Shown: positions 43,497 to 51,126 of the stretch, piece after piece
Layout: each line of letters starts with the position of its first letter
Numbering within the stretch: position 1 is the stretch's first letter
Made by a program: the position numbers and the translations under genes
The notes under the pieces: model-generated
What the model saw: only the letters and a program-made list of their open reading frames with translations
The model's database searches: none
Told to the model about the DNA's origin: nothing
Source: Caldisericales bacterium
Lineage (GTDB): Bacteria > Caldisericota > Caldisericia > JAAYUI01
Reading direction: 5' to 3'
DNA length: 64,000 nt
Assembly (NCBI GenBank): GCA_012517765.1
Contig: JAAYUI010000004.1
Coordinates: 1 to 64,000 of the forward strand

Positions 43497-45488
43497 TTGG
43501 CAAACAGTGACCTGACAATTGCACTGGCTGGAAACCCAAACACGGGCAAAACATCTGTTTTCAACGCATTGACAGGCTCAACTCAGGCCGTTGGAAACTG
43601 GCCGGGCGTCACTGTCGAAAAAAAGACCGGCAGGATGCTTGTAGATGGCACCCAGGCTGAAATAGTAGATTTGCCAGGAACATACTCGTTATCTGCATTC
43701 ACAGAGGACGAAATCGTTGCCAGGGACTTTCTGGTCAAAAATACTCCCGATGTCGCAATCAACGTTGTCGACTCAACGGCCCTCGAACACAGTCTTTTCC
43801 TGACGCTCCAGCTCATAGAGCTTGAGGTGCCACTCGTTATAGCGCTCAACATGCAGGACGAGGCACAAAAAAAGGGCATAAAGATCGATTCTGCAAAACT
43901 GTCCAGAATACTTGGCGTGCCAGTTGTGGAAACTGTTGGCTCAACCGGGCGGGGCATGGCAGAATTAAAAAAAACCGCAATTCAAGTTGGCAAATCAAAA
44001 CAAAAAAGCCACTACAAGGTCGACTTCGGCGCAGACATAGAGGTCTCGGCCAAAAAAATAGAGTGTGCGATAAGCTCGGAAGAAGTGGCAAAAACAAGTT
44101 ATAAAACACACTTCTTCGCCCACAAACTGCTGGAGAAGGACCCACAGGTAGAGCGTGAACTGGATTCCATAGCGCACAGCGAAAAAGTCCACGAGATTGT
44201 GGCCATGGAAATAAAGAAACTCACAAAAATATATGGCGATGACATCGAGACCCTTGTTGCCGACAGGAGGTATGCTGCAGCAAACGGGTTGGCAAAAATG
44301 GTCACCATCTCTTCACCTCAGGGGAAGGCGGAGGTCACCGACACCATTGATTCCGTCCTGATCAACAAATTCTTTGGCATTATCTTCTTTCTTGTAATCA
44401 TGTGGGGTGTTTTCCAGTTGACCTTTCTCCTGGGAAGCCCTATCGGAGAGTTAATTGGTGCTGGCCTGGACAGACTTGGGACATGGATCAAACAAGCCTT
44501 GCAGACCTTGCCATGGCTTGGCGGAGTACTCCACGATGCAATAATAAATGGCGTTGGCGGAGTGCTTGCCCTATTTCCTAACATCTTCATCCTGTTTGTG
44601 TTTTTGAGTGCACTTGAAGACTCCGGTTACATGGCAAGGATAGCTTTCGTAATGGATGGCCTGATGTCGAGAATAGGTCTTTCCGGAAAAGCATTTGTAC
44701 CCTTTGTAATAGGGTTTGGATGCTCAGTGCCGGCAGTCATGGCGACAAGGACACTGGAGAGCAAAAGGGACAGAATAATAACAATCCTGTCAGCGCCTCT
44801 CGTGACCTGTTCCGCAAGGATGGAGGTGCTCGTCTTTGTTGCCGGTGCATTTTTTGGTGCAAGCGCAGGCAATTTCGTCTGGGCCGTAGTTGCTCTCAGC
44901 CTGGCACTGTCTGTCGGAACAGCGAAACTTTTTGGACTGGTGCTATTCAAAAATCAGCCGCCAACACCACTCCTCATTGAATTGCCTCCATATAGGGTAC
45001 CAACTGTGAGGAGCGTCCTGATCCACACCTGGGACAGGGCAAAACATTTTATCAAGAAAGCTGGAGGAGTTATTCTCATTGGATCGCTGGTTTTCTGGGT
45101 GGCATCAAGCATTCCCTGGGGCGTCAGGCTTGAGGACACCATAATAGGCCAGATTGGCCACTTCATTTCATTTGCATTTACGCCACTTGGCCTCGATTGG
45201 CGCGCATCCATTGCGCTTCTTTTCGGGATTGTGGCAAAAGAGGTTGTTATAGCAGTCTTTGGACAGCTTGGTGACGGGAGCCATGACAACATAAGCAAAT
45301 GGTACTCCGCATCATCAGCGCTTGGGCTCATGGTGTTTCTCAATCTCTACACGCCATGCCTTGCAACTATAGCGGCAACCAAAGCAGAAGCAGGATGGAA
45401 ATGGGCCACCTTTCAGGTTGCATACAGTCTTGCCCTGGCATGGATCATGGCATTTCTGGTGGTTAAGGTTTCAGTATTGTTTTTGTAA
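43497..45488 (+). CDS. feoB: Ferrous iron transport protein FeoB
   Basis: 663 residues. The N-terminal G domain has GNPNTGKT (12-19, G1), DLPGTYSLS (58-66, G3) and NMQD (118-121, G4). The membrane part contains two 'gate' segments (GYMARIAFVMDGLMSRIGLSG ... GFGCSVPAVMATRTLES; and the later VTCSARMEVLVF) and ends in a hydrophobic helix. It takes up Fe(II) across the inner membrane. Initiation is at TTG 43497 with AAGGAAGAGAG upstream; no ATG is close. It follows the P-type ATPase by 11 bases and is surely co-transcribed with it. Confidence 0.95.
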   Translation: MANSDLTIALAGNPNTGKTSVFNALTGSTQAVGNWPGVTVEKKTGRMLVDGTQAEIVDLPGTYSLSAFTEDEIVARDFLVKNTPDVAINVVDSTALEHSLFLTLQLIELEVPLVIALNMQDEAQKKGIKIDSAKLSRILGVPVVETVGSTGRGMAELKKTAIQVGKSKQKSHYKVDFGADIEVSAKKIECAISSEEVAKTSYKTHFFAHKLLEKDPQVERELDSIAHSEKVHEIVAMEIKKLTKIYGDDIETLVADRRYAAANGLAKMVTISSPQGKAEVTDTIDSVLINKFFGIIFFLVIMWGVFQLTFLLGSPIGELIGAGLDRLGTWIKQALQTLPWLGGVLHDAIINGVGGVLALFPNIFILFVFLSALEDSGYMARIAFVMDGLMSRIGLSGKAFVPFVIGFGCSVPAVMATRTLESKRDRIITILSAPLVTCSARMEVLVFVAGAFFGASAGNFVWAVVALSLALSVGTAKLFGLVLFKNQPPTPLLIELPPYRVPTVRSVLIHTWDRAKHFIKKAGGVILIGSLVFWVASSIPWGVRLEDTIIGQIGHFISFAFTPLGLDWRASIALLFGIVAKEVVIAVFGQLGDGSHDNISKWYSASSALGLMVFLNLYTPCLATIAATKAEAGWKWATFQVAYSLALAWIMAFLVVKVSVLFL

Positions 45489-45489
45489 C

Positions 45490-46686
45490 TTAGCGACCAA
45501 TGGTGTTGATATGGATCTTGTCGAAATAATTCAGGTCCTCGCTGTCCGACCAAAGGAAAATTCCCTTTTTGAAATCTACAAGCCAATTATTGCTTGTTTT
45601 ACCTGAAATAGCCTCGAATTCTATTCGATCTGATACACAATAACCCCAAATTGTATATTCTTCGAGAATAGGAAGATTCTTTCTTTTATAATCAACCCAC
45701 AATAGGAAATCCCCATCAATCATAAGATTATCTTTTGGGGTTTCTGACGAGGAAAGCTTGATTGGCGTAATCGGATTGCTAGAGGTATCAGCCAGATAAA
45801 TATAGGATGTGCTTTTCCGGTCAGGCGGCGATTCGTAGACTGCCCTATAAACAACGCAATTTCCTGAAATCTTTGGGGCATAGGTACAATATCTGGATGT
45901 ATCAATTGTAAATACCAGGCCCTCAGAAATTCTATATCCATATATATCAGAATCCCATGAACCCTTCCTATGGTCCTCCCAAACAAGGATATCCCCCTTC
46001 AGATCAAGGTTTTTTTGGGCACCTACTTCTGTGCAAACACTTTTTTGCTCAAGCGTCTCTAGGTTGAATGAGAAGATATCACTCCCATTCTTTTTATTGA
46101 CTGTTGTGGAATAAAAAACCATTCTGCCATCGCTGATATACTCTATTGGATGGGTATACGGTACAGTTTGAGAAATCTGCATCTCACTCTCTTTTTCAAT
46201 ATTGTACGCCCATAGCTCATGGGAAACCATGCTGTCTTTTGAAACAAACTTCCTGTATAAAAAATATTCTCCTGAAAGGGCATACGATACATTTCTGATC
46301 CTCAGGGAGTCGCGTACAATATATTTTTTGTTTTTTGTTGTCCTATTCATAAAAACAACACGGTCAGGGTCCGAACGCGACGACTCAAACCAGGCTATAT
46401 ATTTTTCACCTACCATTACTTCATACTCGAGTTTATCGCTAGTATTGGTGATATTCTCCAGCTTGCCTGCATCAAGATTAAAGCAGTAGACATCTCGTTT
46501 TATGAGTTTACAATTATCTTTTGTAGGCACAAAGTATAACTCTTTGCCATCAAATGATGAATTAATGATAATGCTTTTGCACAAGTCTTCAATGACAGAC
46601 TCATTTTTTATGTATTTGCTCGTGACAACCCCAAAGGAAGAGCAAGGCACGATGACTGACAGCAAAAACGCCAAGATACGCCCCAT
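45490..46686 (-). CDS. Exported beta-propeller (TolB-like) protein
   Basis: 398 residues. A signal peptide (MGRILAFLLSVIVPCSSFG) is followed by repeated strands of the TolB/WD-like kind: LYFVPTKDNCKLIKRDVYCF, EKYIAWFESSRSDPDRVVF, DGRMVFYSTTVNKKNGSDIF, GDILVWEDHRKGSWDSDIY and GDFLLWVDYKRKN. Function unknown. AAGGAGG lies 7 bases before ATG 46686. Convergent with feoB and one base apart. The gene is AT-rich relative to feoB. Confidence 0.75.
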   Translation of the reverse strand: MGRILAFLLSVIVPCSSFGVVTSKYIKNESVIEDLCKSIIINSSFDGKELYFVPTKDNCKLIKRDVYCFNLDAGKLENITNTSDKLEYEVMVGEKYIAWFESSRSDPDRVVFMNRTTKNKKYIVRDSLRIRNVSYALSGEYFLYRKFVSKDSMVSHELWAYNIEKESEMQISQTVPYTHPIEYISDGRMVFYSTTVNKKNGSDIFSFNLETLEQKSVCTEVGAQKNLDLKGDILVWEDHRKGSWDSDIYGYRISEGLVFTIDTSRYCTYAPKISGNCVVYRAVYESPPDRKSTSYIYLADTSSNPITPIKLSSSETPKDNLMIDGDFLLWVDYKRKNLPILEEYTIWGYCVSDRIEFEAISGKTSNNWLVDFKKGIFLWSDSEDLNYFDKIHINTIGR

Positions 46687-46784
46687 AATAATTACCTCCT
46701 TGAAGTATTTTTACACTGTCAGAAATTAAAAACAATCCCTCCGCAAAAGAAAAATGTGAATTATATATATTTATTGCCTACAAA

Positions 46785-47372
46785 TTATCGCTTTACACCA
46801 AGTAAGAAATACATTCTGTCATCATCAACAATTTTTGCCACATCAAGCAAATTCTTCCTCATCACATCGACAAGCTCGGTGCCCTTTGGCAGATAATCCC
46901 CGCCAACCTCAGGGCCAGCACCAGCATGTATGTGGTTTATTTCGTCGCGTGACTGTGAATGACAGATGGCCAGTCTTCCACCTTTTTTCAGGAGCCTCAC
47001 AAAACTCGTAACAGCTTTCTTGCCATCGTCAAAATGCGGGAAAACCGAGTAACAGACAATGACATCAAACAGGTTGTCGCCAGGGACCTCTATGGCATCT
47101 GCACAGACAAATTTGAGGTTTTTGTGGCAGAATTTTCTGCTTGCCACTTCAAGCATTTTCTCTGCTATGTCGTATGCCTCCAGGTAACCATTTTCACCAA
47201 TCTGCCCCATGATGTGAGGTATCATAATGCCTGTTCCGGTGCCAACATCCATGACCCGGTCACCAGCACAAAAACCGATCATTTCAACGATTTCATTCAG
47301 TTTTGCCTGGTCATGTCTGGCATGATTGTCCCAGTTTTCAGCATGATTGTTGAAAAATCCCGCCTTACTCAT
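46785..47372 (-). CDS. SAM-dependent methyltransferase
   Basis: 195 residues. Motif I is VMDVGTGTGIMIPHI, followed by EAYDIAEKMLEVA, FVCADAIEVP, FDVIVCYSVFPHF and LLKKGGRLAICHS, all in the order of UbiE/Methyltransf_11 enzymes. The insert HSQSRDEINHIHAGAGPEVG precedes the C-terminal helix. Substrate unknown; the start ATG overlaps the stop of the ECF-S gene (ATGA-type), so the two are translationally coupled. Confidence 0.85.
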   Translation of the reverse strand: MSKAGFFNNHAENWDNHARHDQAKLNEIVEMIGFCAGDRVMDVGTGTGIMIPHIMGQIGENGYLEAYDIAEKMLEVASRKFCHKNLKFVCADAIEVPGDNLFDVIVCYSVFPHFDDGKKAVTSFVRLLKKGGRLAICHSQSRDEINHIHAGAGPEVGGDYLPKGTELVDVMRKNLLDVAKIVDDDRMYFLLGVKR

Positions 47373-47908
47373 TCGACCTTTTGCTCCTTTGGATGCAATC
47401 CAGCTTTTCTTGCTATCTCAACAACAACCGGTATGAACACAAGCTGTATGAGAATGCCAAGCCAGCCCGTTACCAGTCCACCCCAAACATACATTACTGG
47501 ATTTTGTTTATTGAAACCAAATGCAACTACCAGTACAAAAACAACAAGTCCTGCAACTATTCTTCCAAAAACCATTGACAGCACAAGGCTCAGGATTGGA
47601 TTCATCCTCAATTTTTCGTAGAACAGGCCAGCAAAAAATCCGTATGTTGCAAGCTCAAAAGCCATAACAACAGCAGATGGGAAAGGAGCAAACGGCGGCA
47701 TGCCTGTCATAATCCCTGAAAGGACTGGAGTTATGGCGCCAATTGCCAACGCATAAAACGGCCCCACAAAAAAACCTGCCAGAAGAACGGGGATGTGCAT
47801 AGGAAGAAATACAGGACCGCCAAGTTTTGTGGCGTGGAAAACATAGGGAAGCAAAATGCCAAGTGCAAGGAAAAGTGCTGAAAGGGTAAGTTTTTTCGTA
47901 TTGCTCAT
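47369..47908 (-). CDS. ECF transporter S-component-like membrane protein
   Basis: 179 residues, six hydrophobic segments. The pattern MSNTKKLTLSALFLALGILL, PVFLPMHIPVLLAGFFVGP and GIMTGMPPFAPFPSAVVMAF is that of substrate-binding S components of ECF vitamin/metal transporters. The substrate is not evident; no T or A component is adjacent, so it would share a common energy module. AGGAGG lies 6 bases before ATG 47908, making the ATG at 47926 unlikely. Confidence 0.82.
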   Translation of the reverse strand: MSNTKKLTLSALFLALGILLPYVFHATKLGGPVFLPMHIPVLLAGFFVGPFYALAIGAITPVLSGIMTGMPPFAPFPSAVVMAFELATYGFFAGLFYEKLRMNPILSLVLSMVFGRIVAGLVVFVLVVAFGFNKQNPVMYVWGGLVTGWLGILIQLVFIPVVVEIARKAGLHPKEQKVE

Positions 47909-48012
47909 TATCGTCCTCCTGCACAAATTGTAATAAAAAAGAACTTAATTTCTATTAAAATGATGCCAGAAGGTTCATTTATTGCAAGCTTTTCTTGCTG
48001 GCAAATTGAAGC

Positions 48013-48018
48013 TATAAT
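48013..48018 (+). promoter_or_regulatory. -10 box of feoC
   Basis: Consensus TATAAT, six bases before ATG 48025, so the message would be leaderless. A -35 box at good spacing is not evident (TTGCAA at 47982-47987 is 25 bases away). Confidence 0.4.
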
Positions 48019-48024
48019 TGGTAC

Positions 48025-48282
48025 ATGGTTTCCAGACTGATAGACCTGATCAGATCAAAAAGATTTGTTTCGCTTGCGCAGGCGGCAAGGGAACTCGGTA
48101 CCACACCGGAAGTCGTAAGAGAAATTGTGTCGATGCTCATTAGAAAGGGGATATTAAAAAAAACAGCCCCTACAAAAGGTTGTGCTTGCAGGGACTGTTC
48201 ATCTTGCAAGGATTGCCCGGTATCAAACTTTTCGGATGGCGAATCCTTTTATGTCCTGGACGACAATCGGAATCGGGATTAG
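48025..48282 (+). CDS. feoC: FeoC-like winged-helix protein with four-cysteine cluster motif
   Basis: 85 residues. An N-terminal winged helix (LIDLIRSKRFVSLAQAAREL, PEVVREIVSMLIRKGILKK) is followed by CACRDCSSCKDC (C53, C55, C58, C61, C64), the cysteine cluster of FeoC that is proposed to bind an Fe-S centre and to regulate or stabilise FeoB. It is not beside feoAB but 2.5 kb downstream of feoB, with unrelated genes between. Its 3' end overlaps the convergent gene by 4 bases. Confidence 0.85.
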   Translation: MVSRLIDLIRSKRFVSLAQAARELGTTPEVVREIVSMLIRKGILKKTAPTKGCACRDCSSCKDCPVSNFSDGESFYVLDDNRNRD

Positions 48283-49469
48283 CAATTTTCCTGCGGCTGC
48301 CTGTCGAACATCATCAATATTATTGCCCCGCAACCTGCAATCGAGAAAACTGCTTTTGCAAGCCATGCGATCCAACCGATCCCAGATATCATTCCGATCA
48401 GGAAGGACGCCATAAAAAATACAAAAACGCCTGTCGCATAGACGATATACGTATTGGCCTGATTACCAAAAGACCAGATAAATTTGCCAAGCCAGTAGCA
48501 CGAGAAGAGCACTCCAAGATAGAGGAATATTGCAAGGACTCCAAATAAGGACAGTCCAAGGACAAATCCGGAGAAACCGAGGAAAGCTGTCAGGACAATC
48601 ATCAATACCAGCACAATGAAAAAAGATGTCAGCCCGGAGAGAAATGACCAGTGGAAAACTGTTTTCATTTTACAGATGGCCTTGTCCATCCATGATCTCC
48701 AGAACCTAAGCAGGAAAAGCCCAACCAGGAAAGCAACAACTACAGAGAGGAGCTGGTGCATCAGGGGTGACCACGGGTTTTCTTCTTCAACACTGAATGC
48801 CCTGACCCTGGCTTTTTCAGAAAGATCTTTTGGAACAATCGGCGGTGTGTTCTTTGGAACAAAAATCTCAAGGTCGCCTTCAACATTTGCACCTTCAGTT
48901 ATTTCAACTTTTGTTCCACCAATATTTGCCCATTTGGCGCTACCTGAAAAAATAACTCCATATCCTTCATTAATCATGATATTGACGCCACTGCCACCTA
49001 AAAAAGTTACCCCCCTGTTTCTGCCAAACATGACATCAAGACCGCGATATTGCCCTTTCAATATGGCCCCAGATCCCCCAGCCGCCTTGAGATCACCTGA
49101 AAAAGTTGAACTATCTTCCAATGTATCGCACATAAGATAGCCCTGGCCTGACACCTTTGATCTCGAAATGTATATATTGGCTGCCACCACAAATAGCGAG
49201 CCTTTTATCTCCATGTCTTCGATGCGTACAGATTGCGCTATCACAAAAACATTGCCTTCAATTTTGCCCCTCAGGGTACATATGCTGGTAATTGCATAAA
49301 GATCGCCCTCATGATCAAAAGAAGGGTCAAGCAAAACTGTTTGGCTTATCTTTGCCAGATTGCCGGAGGTCTTCTGTGGTTTCCCGTCAATTTCGGCAAG
49401 TGCCACTGGTGAAAACATCAACGTGAACAATGCAATTGTGGCCAGGATGGGCAAAAAACGCTTTTTCAT
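48279..49469 (-). CDS. Membrane protein with N-terminal bactofilin-like beta-helix
   Basis: 396 residues. A signal peptide (MKKRFLPILATIALFTLMFSPVALA) precedes a polymer-forming bactofilin/DUF583-like repeat region (CTLRGKIEGNVFVIAQSVRI, EIKGSLFVVAANIYI, ANVEGDLEIFV) and then about four membrane helices (LLSVVVAFLVGLFLLRFW onward). Such proteins probably sense or shape the envelope. AGGGAGG lies 6 bases before ATG 49469. It is the last gene of the ileS-sigma unit. Confidence 0.75.
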   Translation of the reverse strand: MKKRFLPILATIALFTLMFSPVALAEIDGKPQKTSGNLAKISQTVLLDPSFDHEGDLYAITSICTLRGKIEGNVFVIAQSVRIEDMEIKGSLFVVAANIYISRSKVSGQGYLMCDTLEDSSTFSGDLKAAGGSGAILKGQYRGLDVMFGRNRGVTFLGGSGVNIMINEGYGVIFSGSAKWANIGGTKVEITEGANVEGDLEIFVPKNTPPIVPKDLSEKARVRAFSVEEENPWSPLMHQLLSVVVAFLVGLFLLRFWRSWMDKAICKMKTVFHWSFLSGLTSFFIVLVLMIVLTAFLGFSGFVLGLSLFGVLAIFLYLGVLFSCYWLGKFIWSFGNQANTYIVYATGVFVFFMASFLIGMISGIGWIAWLAKAVFSIAGCGAIILMMFDRQPQENC

Positions 49470-49470
49470 T

Positions 49471-49686
49471 CTAGGCCTCCCTGGGTGGGTCCTTGCAAAC
49501 TACCGGCTCTTCAGGCACAACTATCCAGAGCACTATGTAGGCCAGAAAACTAAGCCCGCCAAAAAAAATCACAAGTATCGCAACAAGCCTGACCATACTT
49601 ACATCCAGGTTAAGATAATCGGCAAGCCCACCACAAACACCGCCCAAAACTCTATTTTTTCTTGATCTGTAAAGTCTTTTCTCCAT
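49471..49686 (-). CDS. PspC-domain protein
   Basis: 71 residues from ATG 49686 (AAGGAG about 10 bases upstream; the ATG at 49755 lies inside the preceding gene). KRLYRSRKNRVLGGVCGGLA and YLNLDVSMVRLVAILVIFF are the PspC signature, with one or two membrane helices. PspC proteins sense membrane stress. The proximity to an ECF sigma factor supports that role. Confidence 0.88.
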   Translation of the reverse strand: MEKRLYRSRKNRVLGGVCGGLADYLNLDVSMVRLVAILVIFFGGLSFLAYIVLWIVVPEEPVVCKDPPREA

Positions 49687-49687
49687 T

Positions 49688-50215
49688 TTATCTATTCTCC
49701 TTGTCATCTGGAGGATTTGAAAGCTGGTCTGGTTTCTTGATAAAAACCTGCGCAATAATCACAATACCTATCAGGACAACCACGGCCGGCACAATAAAAG
49801 TGACAAACGATGCGCCTGAAAATTCAGTCCCCAAAAACACAGACCCCGTTATCAGGCATGCCGCCGCCGGGACAAGAACTCCATAGTTTTTCACATTCGT
49901 CAACCAGAGACCAACGAATGCCAGCCCAGGAATTATTATGAAGAAAGGCCAAAGGTTGCCGGTATTTAATCCAGGGCCAAACATCTGTGTCTGGGTGATA
50001 AAAAACAGTTTCCCAATTCCAATCAGGATTATGGCAGGAAAAATAACACCCTTGTCTTTGTCAATCCTGAAAAGGAACGAACAACCAACCACTATGAGGA
50101 TCAATGGCCAGATCTGGCCCCAGTCAAAATGCCAGCCAGTCACTTGGGCTGCAAGCAGCACTATTCCAGTAAGAACGAGAATGCCTCCGATTATCAGGAC
50201 ATTTCTTTTTTCCAT
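49688..50215 (-). CDS. LiaF/LiaI-type multi-helix membrane protein
   Basis: 175 residues with five or six short membrane helices (VLIIGGILVLTGIVLLAAQV, WGQIWPLILIVVGCSFLF, VIFPAIILIGIGKLFFI, LWPFFIIIPGLAFVGLWL, ASFVTFIVPAVVVLIGIVII). The W-x-x-x-WPLILIxxG repeats are those of LiaF/DUF5668 transmembrane domains. Members are cell-envelope stress regulators in Firmicutes; here the role is inferred. SD GAGGAG is 8 bases before ATG 50215, and the stop is 1 base from the PspC start. Confidence 0.75.
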   Translation of the reverse strand: MEKRNVLIIGGILVLTGIVLLAAQVTGWHFDWGQIWPLILIVVGCSFLFRIDKDKGVIFPAIILIGIGKLFFITQTQMFGPGLNTGNLWPFFIIIPGLAFVGLWLTNVKNYGVLVPAAACLITGSVFLGTEFSGASFVTFIVPAVVVLIGIVIIAQVFIKKPDQLSNPPDDKENR

Positions 50216-50216
50216 T

Positions 50217-50579
50217 TTAAAATCTCCTCTCAAATATTACACTTCTCATTTTGAAGAACCTGAAAGCCATAGCAACAAGAATCCCGGCTGTCAGAAGAAT
50301 GATTAAAAGATCACCAGAGTAAGACACAAGATTAATTGAGACAATTTTTCTCAGAATATAGTATGGGTCAAAACCAGAAATCCATGTGAAGAAAGATATA
50401 GTGGCAGCTATGATGGGGACCATTATCATAAGTATCCAGAGCCAGATATTCCTTTGCTTTTTTTTGGCAGACCTGTGTGCATCGTAGAGAGAGAGTGCCC
50501 TAAGGGCAAGCCCTTCAGGTGCTGCCGTCTTGGCATTTTCCCTGGCGCATTCACCAAGCCACTGGTCAAACGATTTCAT
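50217..50579 (-). CDS. Putative anti-sigma factor-like membrane protein
   Basis: 120 residues. A charged N-terminus (MKSFDQWLGECARENAKTAA) precedes two membrane helices (NIWLWILMIMVPIIAATISF; SGDLLIILLTAGILVAMAFR). No zinc-binding anti-sigma motif (HxxxCxxC) is seen, so the anti-sigma role rests on position: it overlaps the end of the sigma gene by 14 bases and has GGAGG upstream of ATG 50579. Confidence 0.6.
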   Translation of the reverse strand: MKSFDQWLGECARENAKTAAPEGLALRALSLYDAHRSAKKKQRNIWLWILMIMVPIIAATISFFTWISGFDPYYILRKIVSINLVSYSGDLLIILLTAGILVAMAFRFFKMRSVIFERRF

Positions 50580-51126
50580 ATCCGTCCTCCATCGGGGCCG
50601 AAACCCCATGTTTTTTAAAAAGATCTTTCAATATCTCCTTGCCCTGGTGGATCCTGTTGCGGACTGTTGTAACGGGAACGCCGGTTGTATCAGCTATTTC
50701 CTCGTACGAGAGGTCCTGCAGGTACCTGAGAACAATAAAGGTCCTGTAGTTGACCGGAAGTTCAGAGATGGCGCGTTTGATGGAATTTGTATTTTCACAT
50801 CTCATTGCAGCATCTTCCGGTGATATCGAAACATCCACAGGCTCAAAACCGATTTGTTCAGATTCGGCCTCTATCGAAGAGGCGGGATGTTTGTCTCTCC
50901 TGTGGTTTTTGACGAGATTGATGGCCACTGTCGTGACCCAAGTCTTGAATGAACAATTTCTTTTGAAAGACTTGAACGCAAGATAGTCCTTCAGAAAAGC
51001 CTTTGCGGTAATATCCTCGGCGTCATCACGATTTCCGACCATACCAAGAACAAAAGAATACAGATAGCCCTGGTGTTCGTCCACCAGGGCCGAGAATAAC
51101 GCCCTGTCAGATTCTTCTGCTGTCAA
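50566..51126 (-). CDS. RNA polymerase ECF-type sigma factor
   Basis: 186 residues from TTG 51126, which overlaps the ileS stop (TTGA) and has GAGGGG upstream; the longer open frame is not needed. Region 2 reads LFSALVDEHQGYLYSFVLGM, then DAEDITAKAFLKDYLAFKSF and WVTTVAINLVKNHRRDK; region 4 is ISELPVNYRTFIVLRYLQDL, SYEEIADTTGVPVTTVRNRI and HQGKEILKD. It directs RNA polymerase to envelope-stress promoters and is likely autoregulated with the genes downstream. Confidence 0.93.
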   Translation of the reverse strand: MTAEESDRALFSALVDEHQGYLYSFVLGMVGNRDDAEDITAKAFLKDYLAFKSFKRNCSFKTWVTTVAINLVKNHRRDKHPASSIEAESEQIGFEPVDVSISPEDAAMRCENTNSIKRAISELPVNYRTFIVLRYLQDLSYEEIADTTGVPVTTVRNRIHQGKEILKDLFKKHGVSAPMEDGYEIV

